Notes under the pieces: generated by a model
Told to the model about the DNA's origin: nothing
The model's input: the letters and a program-made list of their open reading frames with translations, nothing else
Databases searched by the model: none
From: Ryuthela nishihirai
Taxonomy: Eukaryota > Arthropoda > Arachnida > Araneae > Heptathelidae
Direction of reading: 5' to 3'
DNA length: 64,000 bases
Assembly: GCA_038380435.1 (NCBI GenBank)
Contig: JAWZYU010000667.1
Coordinates: forward strand, 1 to 64,000
Shown: in pieces, positions 14,577 to 24,677 of the stretch
Layout of the letters: each line of letters starts with the position of its first letter
Numbering within the stretch: the stretch's first letter is position 1
Made by a program: the position numbers and the translations under genes

Positions 14577-16494
14577 TTGTTCTGAACGATCGTTATATGA
14601 TGGAATTAAATACACTGATTTTCATAAATTGAGGAAAATCCCTACGTTAACCCTTTGGATACCAAGCTGTTAATAAATACTAAGCTACTACAATTTAAAT
14701 TAAAAAATTCAAATATTTCCCCTTCTTAAAAGTGAAGCTGTCGTGTCCCTCTAAATTATTTTCATATTTATTGTTATTGTATTTATCTACGATATAAGCT
14801 TATATATAAAATATATAACTGGGATGCCATAAATGACTTTAAGGCATCTCCGTCACTAGCCGGAGAGATAAGGTTTGAGTGACCGAGAGGAACGACGGTG
14901 AGACAAAGAAAATTAAGGGTAAAGAAGGAAATGTTCCCTAGATGGAATGTAAAATGAACGACTGCAGCGCCGTTCTCGGTAGAGCATGCAACGTGCTTGG
15001 TAGAAAAGCCGATATCCAGGCAATGCTATTCCATTCACTATATTCGAAACTAGCAAGTAATAGGAAAAATCTTATTCGTAAATTACTTTTAAAAAAATCA
15101 AACTGAAATAAGTTATTAATTAGTTATTGAGGAACTTAAATTTAATCTTATTAATTATATTCATTAATATATTATAAAAATTATATTTTATTCAGATGAA
15201 ACCAGAAGAAAACTTTTATTTTTGTCATTTTCAGTAAAGTCTTTTACTAGATGTAATTCGCTTTCTATGCAAAAAAAAATCTAAAGATAGCAATTTAAAT
15301 GTACTGCAAAAAGTATAAAAATACCATTGTTTTCATGCTATTCTATAAAAAAAATTATCTTACTTTATTTCTGTCGAACTTCCCAAATAATATTCCGATG
15401 TTTACGTTTTCCTTGAATACAAGTGACCAAAAAATTGTTTTTTCTTTCTTTGTTGGTTGAAAATTGTCATTTAATGTTGGAGGCTTTCCTGGAAACCTGA
15501 ATTTAACGGGCAATTAACAGGAAATTTAATTGGAAAATACAAAGAACTGGTATCTACTTTGAAGTTTGCGTTCAACCATGCACATTATCTTTAGAGTAAT
15601 TCCCTGGATCTATGCATATTAATACTTTTTAAGTTCCAGATATTTTTTTGCATACAACCGCTGTCATTAAAAAAACTATTAAATAATCGAATTATTCTAT
15701 TCTATTATTTACTAGTATTTCACTTATATTAAAAATCAACAAACGAAATTACGTTTTAAAGCTGAATTATTAATAAAAATCACAGAATGTAAAATTTAGC
15801 ATTAATGTAATTTTTTTACGAAAATTTCAATCCCACAGCAGTGACAGCTAACCATTAGGAGTTGTTATTATAAATCTTTTTAGTCTCACAGTAGCAAAAT
15901 AACATATATTCTAGAATTTTGTTTTTAGGCGTAGATGGCAGGATATGATTTTGTTGTATTTCCTTCGGTTTTGCTCACAACCACAGAAAATGCCCTTACA
16001 TCTGCTTGACCACTTACACTTTAGTGGTTATAAGAAGCATATTATTGTTAATAATGTTTCCACTTCATGTTAATATTGAACAGCACTACACACAAAACAA
16101 ATTTTAAATCGCATTTTTATTTAGGTGTAAAATTCAGTTATTATTAAGTGTAAAATTTATGTGATACATGAGATGGCAAATTTGGAATTAATCCGAAGGC
16201 TGCCGATAATGTCAGCAACCATCCTTGAAGACATGGAAAGTGAATCTTTTTGTCCCCGGTCTGAAACTGAATGCTGCAGATGACTCAATGAAAGTTTTCC
16301 ACGAACTCAAGCGTCCAAAGTTTGCTATCAATGCTGAGATTTTGTTCTGTGTTTAAATATGCTACTATTCAAAATGTCAAACAGATTATTTGTGATGGAA
16401 CAAAAATCAGCAATATGGCTAGCACTGGCTGGCAGATGCTTTAATACACTTAAATAGCATAAGGCAGTGGCTACTGATTGTCTGAAAACTTGAG
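14577..16494. other. AT-rich intergenic DNA, no gene recognised
   Basis: Nothing with coding character is seen between the end of the satellite and the hAT MITE. A less AT-rich island at about 14,820-15,060 could be an old repeat or SINE-like fragment, but I do not recognise it. The rest is AT-rich with homopolymer runs. Confidence 0.6.
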
Positions 16495-16502
16495 ATGCAA
16501 GG

Positions 16503-17195
16503 CAGTGGCGACTCGTAGCTAAAATTAGTGGGGGTGCTGCTCCAGAAAATTTTTACCCTTTGTTTTAAAATTGTGTAAAACGAAACAAACATGTATAAAA
16601 AGAAAATTTTTTCAGAAACTTGATAAAATCCTAAAAGAACAAAATCAAACATTTTTTACTTACTTTAACCTTAATTGTTACAGTTCGAGCTTAATCTATT
16701 CATTTAAAAATGAAATCCATTCTTCTTGTTTAATTTGCGCGAAAAAAAATGAATCAAATAGAATAGCTGGAAGCAGGATAATAATCTAATTCTACACTTT
16801 ATCACATTCAAAAATATGGTACACGGTTTTTAAGCACAACACACGCGGAGTAAAAAAAAACTACCTTCAACCAGCACGCCAGGGTTGGCACTGCGGGAAC
16901 GACAGCGCTCTCTCTCCCTTGCAGCCTCGCGTGTAGCTTCCTATGTGCGCATGCGCACAACAGTCAAACACCTCGCCGCTAGTACTGTGAAGCGCACAGT
17001 TCCATACAAAGATTTTTGTATCTTTTTCAAAAACTGGGGGATGGCTACTGACCTTAAGCTTAAGGATTATATATTGTACAAGTATAAAGAAAGAATTAAA
17101 GAAAAAATTACTCATTATATTAAATATTATCGATAATATCAAGTTGCAATTGGGGGTGCTGCAGTTCCACAGTGCCTATACGCGAGCCGCCACTG
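16503..17195. mobile_element. hAT-type MITE with 8-bp TSD
   Basis: The element starts CAGTGGCGACTCGTAG, and its other end reads, on the opposite strand, CAGTGGCGGCTCGCG. It is flanked on both sides by the same eight bases ATGCAAGG (16,495-16,502 and 17,196-17,203), the TSD length of hAT transposons. TGGGGGTGCTGC occurs in direct orientation near both ends. The 693-bp interior has short open frames but no recognisable transposase, so it is probably a nonautonomous derivative mobilised in trans. Confidence 0.88.
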
Positions 17196-17759
17196 ATGCA
17201 AGGTTTACTCGCATTACACTCAAGCCATCGATAATAACATTTTTTTTGTTAGTTTGAGCACAATATGGTGTGGCAGCAGTGCCGGCTCAAGGTACCGGCA
17301 ACTCGGGCAGTTGCCCGGGCGCGTAGTGTGCTTAGGGGCGCCATCAAAGATTTTCCAAAAAAAAGAAAAAGTGAAAATAATAAATATTTTTTCAATCTGA
17401 CGTTTTTAAGATGGAAAAACAGCAGGTGATGTGTATATATGTACAGAGAGAGTGTGAGTGTCACTTTTAACGACACGCAAAGATGCTCGGTTGTCAAATC
17501 TCTAGTGTAAGTTCACGCGGAGTTTATTATTGATATTGGCGTTACTGTACGATACGTTTTTACACTAGAAAGGCAACAAAGTATCTGTTCAGTATCTTCT
17601 CAGACGTCAAAGTGACAACTGTCAGTTTTTCTTTTGCTTCTGAGATTGTTCTTGTGTTTTTGGTTTCTGCCATTTATAATGATATACCGTAGTGTTTTTA
17701 TTTGTTTTCTTTAGACATTTTCGATTTATTTTATTTTTTACTACTCCTAAAATTAGGTA

Positions 17760-18470
17760 ATGCCTCCAAAAATGTTATCCGGCTATGAAAACAGAAAAGG
17801 ACGTCTTCAACAAGAAGAAGCAGTCAAGAAACACCCAAAGGTATCAAGTTTTTTCAGTCCTAAGTCAAACAGTGGGAACAATGCAGGCTCAACTTATTCA
17901 GCTACATATATCTGTCCAGATTTGTCATCTAATGATTGTGAAGTCAAACCCACTGAAGATACTGTACTTTCTGAAGAAAAGAACAACTGCATGCATGAAT
18001 TAAAAGATCAGGATCACAACTGTAATGTGGCTGAAGACAGTCTTAGGCAATAATGTCACACTCACAGCAGGGAATACTGGGAAAGTTGAAAGTAAATTTG
18101 AAAACTCAATCAAAATAAATGTCAAATACAATGATCCAGCACAATGGAAAGATGAATTATCAATAGCTGAAAGTGATCACATCATTATGAATGGGCCACA
18201 TCCTATTAATAAACAGTACAGTTTTCCAAAAGATACAAATATACGTAGTTTCTATGTGACAATGATGTATAGGAAAATAAACAATGGTGAGAATTTTCTT
18301 AGAAGGTAGCTTATTTATTCAGAGAGAACCAATAAAATTTATTGCTTTTGTTGCAAAATTTTTGGCTTCGCCAGTCAATGTTAGGAAAATCTGGAATTAA
18401 TGACTGGAAGCATGCTCATGAATACTTACAGTCACATGAAAATTTCAGTTTTGGAGAATAAGTTAAGGTA
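17760..18470 (+). pseudogene. hAT transposase N-terminal part with TTF-type zinc finger, broken
   Basis: A 97-codon frame begins MPPKMLSGYENRKGRLQQEE and continues with KKHPKVSSFFSPK, typical of the N-terminus of ZMYM/hAT transposase-like proteins. A frame change near 18,030 leads to a stretch ending in KDTNIRSFYVTMM. A further shift near 18,310 gives a segment with FYCFCCKIF, consistent with a TTF-type zinc finger around 18,330-18,365. Coding ends near 18,464, where most of the catalytic domain is missing. It is clearly a decayed deletion derivative. Confidence 0.7.
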
Positions 18471-18504
18471 CTAAGAAAATAATGATATAAATGGATGTGA
18501 TCTC

Positions 18505-18843
18505 TTGACTGAACTAGATATAGCCAAAGAATTATTTCCTGAAGATGTAAAGCTTCCAATAGAAGACGCTAGGTTCATAAACACTAATAAGTTACAGGAT
18601 GTCATGCCAAATCTGTGGGTTGCATTAAGAATGATGCTTACAATGCCTATTACTGTGGCCGCTGGCGAGAGAAGCTTTAGTAAACTAAAGCTTATAAAAA
18701 CATACTTACGGTCATCCATGTCTCAAGACAGAATGAATTCTTTGGCAATTTTGTCTATAGAAAATGATATTGCAAAGAATATAAATATAGAAAGTGCCAT
18801 GAAAAGATTTGCTGATCTAAAGGATAAAAAAAAAATGTTTTAG
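18505..18843 (+). pseudogene. hAT family C-terminal dimerisation region
   Basis: A 112-codon frame ends before 18,843. It contains MPNLWVALRMMLTMPITVAA followed by GERSFSKLKLIKTYLRSSM and RMNSLAILSIE, the hallmark of the hAT C-terminal dimerisation domain. It lies downstream of the internal deletion and upstream of the right terminal inverted repeat, so it is the tail of the same transposase. Confidence 0.88.
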
Positions 18844-19053
18844 GTAGGCTAATTGTTCATACTGTCCAAATACTGGTTCAGAAAAAAAAACACACAATAT
18901 TATTGTTCATTGTTTGTTACAAAACAACCCAGGTAATAAACTCATTTCTATATTTTTAGTTTTTTCCTTGTGAAAATGTTTATAATTATACTTAAAAAGG
19001 GCGCCGAATTTCAGCTTGCCCAGGGTGCCAGCAACCATAGGGCCGGCCCTGCA

Positions 19054-19238
19054 TGTACCACAGCTGATTTTAAGGTTTCACCTTCCAACATCCACAGAGA
19101 TTGTTGAGTCTCAGGGTCAGTAACAGAATCAATAAATTGCAATTGAGCTAAGTTATCTTGAATATCTGGTGGACAGTTACTATAAGCTAAACTAGGTAGA
19201 CGCTCAGTATCACTAGCAAATTCTTGCCGTTTCACCAT
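19054..19238 (-). pseudogene. Possible retroelement gag fragment
   Basis: On the minus strand a frame starts MVKRQEFASDTERLPSLAYS and continues with CPPDIQDNLAQLQFIDSV and TDPETQQSLWMLEG. The spacing of LAY, P, L, QFIDS and a final helix resembles the capsid region of arthropod LTR-retroelement gag proteins. It stops at the right edge of the hAT element, so the hAT may have inserted into it. No other part is visible. The assignment is tentative. Confidence 0.4.
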
Positions 19239-19239
19239 T

Positions 19240-20779
19240 CTTCTATATACATTGTTTCAATTGTGTCATTAGTATTGTTTTAAATACACGCTGCGTATAT
19301 TTGCATGTTGTCGTCCTCAGTGACGTCATTATTTCATCCAATGACTTTCAATCTTGGATCACGGTTTCTGCTGCCCTTAACTATTAACATATGACGTTCC
19401 TAAAGGAATTCCTTCTGGGTGTTCTTTTTTCAATGCTGTTGATGTGTGTTCAACCCCAGTCTTAGCAAATGCGGGGTTCACTAGTTCAAAAACAAATAAC
19501 AATGAAACAAAAGCTAAACTGCTAAAACATTTACACTGCACACAAATATCAATTTTCTAGCCGAAATAAATCATTAGAAATATTAGTTTGAAGTTTTCAA
19601 ATTTTCCCCCCTTTCAAAGGACGCATTTTAAACTTTCGAGAGATTCGAAAAGAATGAATCGTAATAGTTTATCAATTCCTATGGAACCCAAAATAATTTT
19701 TTATTCATCCCTAAGAACTACATAATTGCGTTTCTCTCCCCCCCGGAGGTATTGGTGAAAATCATTTCTTCAATTCAAAACGTCATGACCTTCACATTTC
19801 ACTAACAAATTTTTTAAATTGTAACATAATAACATCATTTGAAATATTCGTTTAAATTTTGCCGATTCGAAATTTCTCCACCGTCAGACAATGCAATTGG
19901 GACTTTTACGACATTACGAAAGTGCAGATCATAATATTTCGTCAACACCTATCCAACACAAAAAAACATTTTTAATATATCACTAAAAACAAAGAAGAAG
20001 CCATATATGCAGAAGACAAAGTGAAAACATTAACTCGTCTTTGTTTTTCTTTAGAATGAAAAACAGCTAAAAATAACGATTTTTAAATAATATATTCGTA
20101 ACGATGTGATGTTCTTAATTTTTTTTGTTTATAAGGTTCGTTGTTTATTAATTCTGAATTTGTTTCAAGTTTAAGCAAAATATTACTTTGTGCAATTGAC
20201 GAACCAAAAAAATGTGGAATATCTATCCAGTCAGTTTGTTAGAAATCTTTTGGGATTAGTTGTAACAGAATAAAAAGTTTTCGACACAAAATAAAAGTCT
20301 TTTTAGATATGTAAATGATTATGAAATGTATCTGTTAAAATATTGGACTACATATATGAGATAATCTTCGCAACTTTAGTTAATGGTTTGCGAAATGGGT
20401 TCGTTAATTGCTACTTGAAAACTGAAACCTAAATTGAGTAGTTTTATCGAACCATGAATAAAATTTCGTTTTCTGTATTGGTCAAAATTGTATGAAAACG
20501 GATTGCAACTGATTTAGTGACAACATGTCTTTTAACGAACAAACTGATCCAAACACGATTTTGATATTTATGAGCTATGAAAAGAAAAACGAAATTAAAA
20601 ATGCATTCATTTCGTAAAATGTGAATTTTTATATTAAAAATAAAATTTTAGATGACACTTTTATTTAGAAAATATTTTATAGCAAATTGAGAATGAAAAA
20701 AGTACAGAATTTGTAACCACCTGCCCTTGGCTACCATTTTATTATTAAATGAAAGGAAAATTACTCAACACAATTCCGA
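19240..20779. other. AT-rich noncoding DNA upstream of the kinase
   Basis: No open frame of note and no recognised repeat. A perfect CRE octamer TGACGTCA occurs at 19,321-19,328. Confidence 0.6.
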
Positions 20780-20787
20780 TGACGTCA
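20780..20787. promoter_or_regulatory. CRE-like palindrome upstream of the kinase
   Basis: TGACGTCA, the full CREB/ATF octamer, lies about 200 bp before the kinase start codon in otherwise AT-rich DNA. No clear TATA box is seen at a fixed distance from the start. Function is inferred from sequence and position only. Confidence 0.4.
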
Positions 20788-20986
20788 CCGAATCAGTGGA
20801 TTTAGCAGAACAAAAAAAATAATTGTTTACATCGATACGTAACAATGGTCGAAACTCAAAAATAAAAGCAAATGGGAAAAAAAACTATTTGATGTTTTAG
20901 CATTGCATGACGAGAATTGTGTGCTTGGTGTCTATGAATTTTGAGTAGAGGTAAGTCCTTATGAGTTGAATTAGTGATAAATAAAG

Positions 20987-22552
20987 ATGTTTAAGAGTGC
21001 GCATGTTATTGACGCGTCTTTGGACTTGCTTAAACGTAAGGATGAATATGAATTCCTCCATGATATTGGAGAAGGAGGATTCGGTAAGATCATAGCGTTG
21101 TATGACAAAATAAATGCTCGTGAAGTAGTAGCCAAGATAGTGGCAGAAGCTTCTAATGGCGAAAATATGTTTTGGCCTCATTTATACCACGACAACATTG
21201 TCTGTTTGTTTGAAACAATGCCTCTAATAAGCAACGCAAAGGCATTCTTTATGCCCTTAATGGGTACCGATCTCTTTAATTTAATACATGAACGTGAATT
21301 TTTTACTGCTCCAGATTGCATAACAAGAAAAAAGGGTTTTGTTTTTGATTTTCTCAAAGGATTGGATTATTTACATAATCAAGGATTAACTCACAATGAC
21401 TTAAAAGAGGAGAACATCCTCATTAATAGAGAAATGAATAAAGCTGTCATAACTGATTTCTCATTTCTAAACAAAGCAAGAGAAACAGACTTTAGCAAAA
21501 TAGCCGCCCCTTTTCTGTATTTACCACCGGAAATTGTATCTGCTAGAATGCACGGCCCATTTGATGCCATAGATGCTGAGCTCTGGGTGGCAGGAATCGT
21601 AAGTCTTCAGATAATGACAAAACAAGCATTTTCAAAATGCATTAAACTTTGTGCACCTTGTCCCACTTTCGACAGTCACGTTAAACCGATGCTCACGAGC
21701 ATGAAAGATCCTCGGTTCATGCGTTCGCTTCTGTTAAAGGCTAATCCTGCTTCACCCATTAAAATTGAAGCTGCTAATCAACTAATCACCTTTTTAGATC
21801 TCTTTATTTGTGAAGAGCCGCAGAAAAGAGTAAGGGCGAAAGCAGCGCTGCTTCATGATTTCTTCTTGAAAGATGAAGATAATAAGGTTGAGTGTGATGG
21901 TGCAAAAGTGATGGACCCCTGTTTTCGTGTGATACCAAGAGGCGCTCATGCTAATAAAGCTGAAGGTTGGAAAAAGCCAAAAACTGTTTCGTCCAATAAA
22001 AATACAGATGTTGAAATGAAAGAATGTGATAAAGCTTCACCAACTAATGATGGTAGAAGGATGATACAATTACGCAAATGCGTCGCACGATTTTTCAGGA
22101 GAATATTCTGCATGAGTTGCTGCTGTACGTCTACTAATAAATGGCAAGATTTTAAGATTGGCAAAGTGAATGAACTGCCTCCTGATGAAATGCATCCTAA
22201 AAGATTAATGATAGGTTATAAGCAGCCAAATTCCGTTTCTGATGGTGTTAGTAATGAGAGCAAGAAGAATTCCGGGGTAAAGAAAAAAATCAAAAGAAAG
22301 TTAACTGAAAGGCCCAAAAGTGGGGGGTGTGAAAAGTGGAGTGTGTGTGGGAAGAAATGTGTGAAGCAAAAAGAAAGTAAAGATAAAGAATGTGAAAAGA
22401 ATTTAAAGAAAATGAGAAGAGAGCAAAGGGACCGTGTCAAAGGAAATGCAAATGAGGCAGAAAGCAGTGGTGAGAAAAGTGAAGAAAGTGAATTGGGTCG
22501 TAGTTTAGATGAGAAGAAGGCCCAAAGAAAACTGGGAAGAAGTAAACTATAA
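20987..22552 (+). CDS. Intronless divergent serine/threonine protein kinase
   Basis: A 521-codon uninterrupted ORF. Residues ~20-298 form a protein kinase domain: glycine loop GEGGFG (28-33), VAK lysine K50, catalytic loop HNDLKEEN (136-143) with D138 and N143, metal-binding DFS in place of DFG (157-159), PPE in place of APE (180-182), and ELWVAG in place of DxWxxG (198-203). The catalytic Lys, Asp, Asn and Asp are present, so activity is plausible despite changed surrounding positions. Residues ~300-521 form a hydrophilic, Lys/Arg-rich tail with a short cysteine cluster (MSCCC, ~380) and repeated basic blocks such as KKKIKRK, suggesting nuclear or nucleic-acid association. The start is the first ATG of the frame. 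A CRE lies 200 bp upstream. A histone-type stem-loop follows the stop by 21 nt. I cannot assign a kinase family; a retrocopy, a lineage-specific kinase or an endogenised viral kinase are all possible. Confidence 0.85.
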   Translation: MFKSAHVIDASLDLLKRKDEYEFLHDIGEGGFGKIIALYDKINAREVVAKIVAEASNGENMFWPHLYHDNIVCLFETMPLISNAKAFFMPLMGTDLFNLIHEREFFTAPDCITRKKGFVFDFLKGLDYLHNQGLTHNDLKEENILINREMNKAVITDFSFLNKARETDFSKIAAPFLYLPPEIVSARMHGPFDAIDAELWVAGIVSLQIMTKQAFSKCIKLCAPCPTFDSHVKPMLTSMKDPRFMRSLLLKANPASPIKIEAANQLITFLDLFICEEPQKRVRAKAALLHDFFLKDEDNKVECDGAKVMDPCFRVIPRGAHANKAEGWKKPKTVSSNKNTDVEMKECDKASPTNDGRRMIQLRKCVARFFRRIFCMSCCCTSTNKWQDFKIGKVNELPPDEMHPKRLMIGYKQPNSVSDGVSNESKKNSGVKKKIKRKLTERPKSGGCEKWSVCGKKCVKQKESKDKECEKNLKKMRREQRDRVKGNANEAESSGEKSEESELGRSLDEKKAQRKLGRSKL

Positions 22553-22573
22553 ATCAACACACCCAAAACAAAA

Positions 22574-22608
22574 GGCTCTTTTAAGAGCCACATATTGTGT
22601 AGAAAGGA
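22574..22608 (+). terminator. Histone-mRNA-type 3' stem-loop plus downstream element
   Basis: GGCTCTTTTAAGAGCC (22,574-22,589) is a 6-bp stem with a TTTA loop, the same size and base pattern as the replication-dependent histone mRNA stem-loop. An A-rich 5' flank (ACAAAA) and a 3' flank starting ACA follow the usual arrangement. Eleven bases after the stem comes AGAAAGGA (22,601-22,608), resembling the purine-rich histone downstream element that pairs with U7 snRNA. It begins 21 nt after the kinase stop codon, within the usual histone spacing. Inference: the kinase mRNA may end without poly(A). Confidence 0.7.
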
Positions 22609-22758
22609 TGCCCGATCGTACAAAGTAAATTATCTAGTAAAGTGGCATTTTCACTGCTCTAAGAAATCTTTGAAGGAAAATCCGAAAACGATACTTGGTA
22701 TGCGAATTAGCTGGATCAGCATTCTCCTTAAGTGTTGAAGAAGAGAAATTTCCTTGAT

Positions 22759-22905
22759 ATCTCTTTTTCCTTCCACACTAACTGCCTACGTGTGGAGGGG
22801 TTTTCTCCAGGTTAGAGCAAAACACTCTGACATGGATGGTGCCTTGACGTGGCGTCAGAGCTTTTCACTAAACCATCTGGCAAACATATTTCTATGTAAC
22901 AGAAA
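22759..22905 (+). repeat. Dispersed palindromic module, single copy
   Basis: The stretch beginning TCTTTTTCCTTCCACACTAA and ending at AAACCATCTGGCA is the same module that is tandemly repeated at 44,806-45,240. It contains CCTTCCACA facing TGTGTGGAGG-type sequence and a second pairing of CTCTGACA with CGTCAGAG. It has no coding content. Confidence 0.75.
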
Positions 22906-22944
22906 ATGCTGATTGACACTTTAATGTAACTTTGTAGTATATTT

Positions 22945-23130
22945 CTCCCTCTTTTTCCTCCCACGTTAGCTGCCTATATGGCTCAATCGGTAACGCGCTA
23001 GGCTCGTAATCTGTAAATCCCAGGTTCGAGTCCCACCTTGGCCAACGTCGAGATTTATCTCCGCAAAACTCTCAGTCAGTATGGGACACCGACGGGCTTG
23101 GAAAAGTCAGTGACCACGCCCCACTGTCAT
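22945..23130 (+). mobile_element. tRNA-derived SINE (family 1), truncated
   Basis: A 30-bp piece of the palindromic module runs directly into a tRNA-like head with A-box-like GGCTCAATCGGTAACGCGC and B box GGTTCGAGTCC (23,023-23,033). A shared SINE body follows with GAGATTTATCTCCGCAAAA and ACCGACGGGCTTGGAAA. The copy is cut off near 23,130. Family members lie at about 29.5, 32.0, 47.3, 48.6, 55.3 and 55.8 kb. Confidence 0.85.
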
Positions 23131-23169
23131 ACCTCTTGAAACTAAAGGACACGTCAAGCAGGTTCGCAA

Positions 23170-24670
23170 AGTAGAATTTAGCCCTTCAGGGCTATGACTT
23201 CTATATTATTTATAGGCCTGGGAAACATAATATCCCCGATGATATATTACCTCGTAATAAAAATACCAATGAGGAGAATGTAATTTTGTCTAACAAGTTC
23301 GCAGACAAGCAACAGCTTCGGGATCTACAGAGGGAAGACACGCAGATAAGGGATTTAACAGAATTTTTAGAGGGAGCTAGCAGCAAGCTTCAGCAAAAGA
23401 TGCCTGATTTACCTGGAAGACGGGATGCTTTTCCATTATTCAGGCCACACAGGAAGGATGTCAGAAATGAGCTCGCACAACAACTAGTTATATCCAAGAG
23501 TTTAGCTGGACAGATTTTAGAACTCTGCCACGACCTGCCATGCTCTGGTCATTTGGGAGAACTGAAGACGCTACAACACATTCGATCTCAATATTTCTGG
23601 CGGGGAATGTATGCAGATGTACGGAAGACTTGTGCCTCCTGCTTCGAGCGACGAGGCTACGTGGCCATGCGAAAGTCGAATCTAGAAAGAGTTCCACTTG
23701 CTTCCCGTCCATTCGAAAGAGTTGCGATGGATTTCCTAGTGCCTCTACCCATGACGGAAAAGGGTAATAAATACATACTGGTAATTACTGATTATTTTAC
23801 GAAATGGCCCGAAGTCTGTCCTATGCCGGCTCAGACAGCAAAAGGGGTAGCGAAAATATTCGTGGAAGATTACGTCGTCAAAAGCATCTCGCAGTTTGTC
23901 ATCAGTGACAATGCAAGAAATTTCACTGGAAAAGTAATGACTTCCGTTTATGAAAAGCTAGGCATTTGCAAGTGCCGAGCAATTCCATATCGGTCCCAAA
24001 GCAATAGATTATGCGAACAGATGAATGCAAACATTCTCAACATAATATCGCATTATGATTAGATTCCGCGCAAGTACACTGGGATGAGTTTATATAATTT
24101 ATATTATTGGCTTATCGGAGCGCAGCTCATACTTCCACCAAAGAATCCCCTTATTATCTGACCTATGGACGCGACTTGGTACTTCCTTATCGGATTTGGG
24201 CGACGCAGAGGGCACCCCTGTATTTCGCATCAGAAAACTATGGAAAATACATCATGGCAAAGATGCAGACGACGTATAAAATCGTAAGAACCAATCTAGG
24301 AAAGGCAGCAAAGCCAAAGGAGGAAAGTGGCGTACGAAAAACAGATTAACGAAGGAGAGTTAGTCTTCCTTTATACTCCAAAAGTTAGGCGAGGCAATAT
24401 GAAAAAACCGGCAAGGCTTTCTACAAGACCGTGGAGGGTGATTAAGAAATTATCGCCAGTTAACTTCAAAATAAGCCTTGTAGTTCGACCTACGAAGACG
24501 GAGGTAGTACACGTCGATAGGCGAACGAAGCTGAGAACGCGCAAAGCATTCCTTACCCCAACTGAAGAGAGCGAAAATCAGACAGAGCCAAAGGGGCTCA
24601 TTCCGCCGCAATCGGAAATTGAGCCTAGGACGGCAGTGAAAGAAACTGAGGAAGAGGAAGAAATAGATTA
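23170..24670 (+). pseudogene. Ty3/gypsy RNase H end plus integrase remnant
   Basis: The first codons read YDFYIIYRPGKHNIPDDILP, the end of a gypsy RNase H domain. The following 258-codon frame (23,286-24,062) has a zinc-binding region with CSGHLGELKT and CASCFE, then an integrase core with AMDFLVPLPM, ITDYFTKW and ISDNARNFTG. The third acidic residue sits in CEQMNANI where gypsy elements usually have a VERMN-like motif. Frameshifts near 24,062 and 24,330 separate the C-terminal region, which reads SPYYLTYGRDLVLPYR and GELVFLYTPKVRRG. No LTR is seen. The copy is cut by LINE sequence near 24,678. Confidence 0.88.
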
Positions 24671-24677
24671 TCCTCCT

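Larger units (their letters stand above)
17277..19051 (+). mobile_element. Internally deleted hAT transposon (ZMYM-like lineage)
   Basis: The ends are CAGTGCCGGCTCAAGG on the left and, read on the other strand, CAGGGCCGGCCC on the right, followed inward by matching GGGCGCC blocks near 17,335 and 18,999. The interior encodes the start, the zinc-finger region and the C-terminal dimerisation region of a hAT transposase but lacks the catalytic core. No convincing 8-bp TSD is visible (TGTGGCAG against CATGTACC), so one end may have decayed. Confidence 0.75.

Noticed and set aside
17269..19059. 8-bp TSD for the ZMYM-like hAT
   Set aside because: TGTGGCAG and CATGTACC do not match, and shifting the borders by two bases gives only a partial match.
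20940..20960. Splice donor GAG-GTAAGT just upstream of the kinase start
   Set aside because: The motif is present, but no matching acceptor is found between it and the ATG at a usable distance. The histone-type 3' end favours an unspliced mRNA.
22216..22623. 135-codon minus-strand frame opposite the kinase tail
   Set aside because: It is the complement of a lysine/glutamate-rich coding region, which gives Phe/Leu/Ser-rich shadow frames. The plus strand has the kinase motifs.
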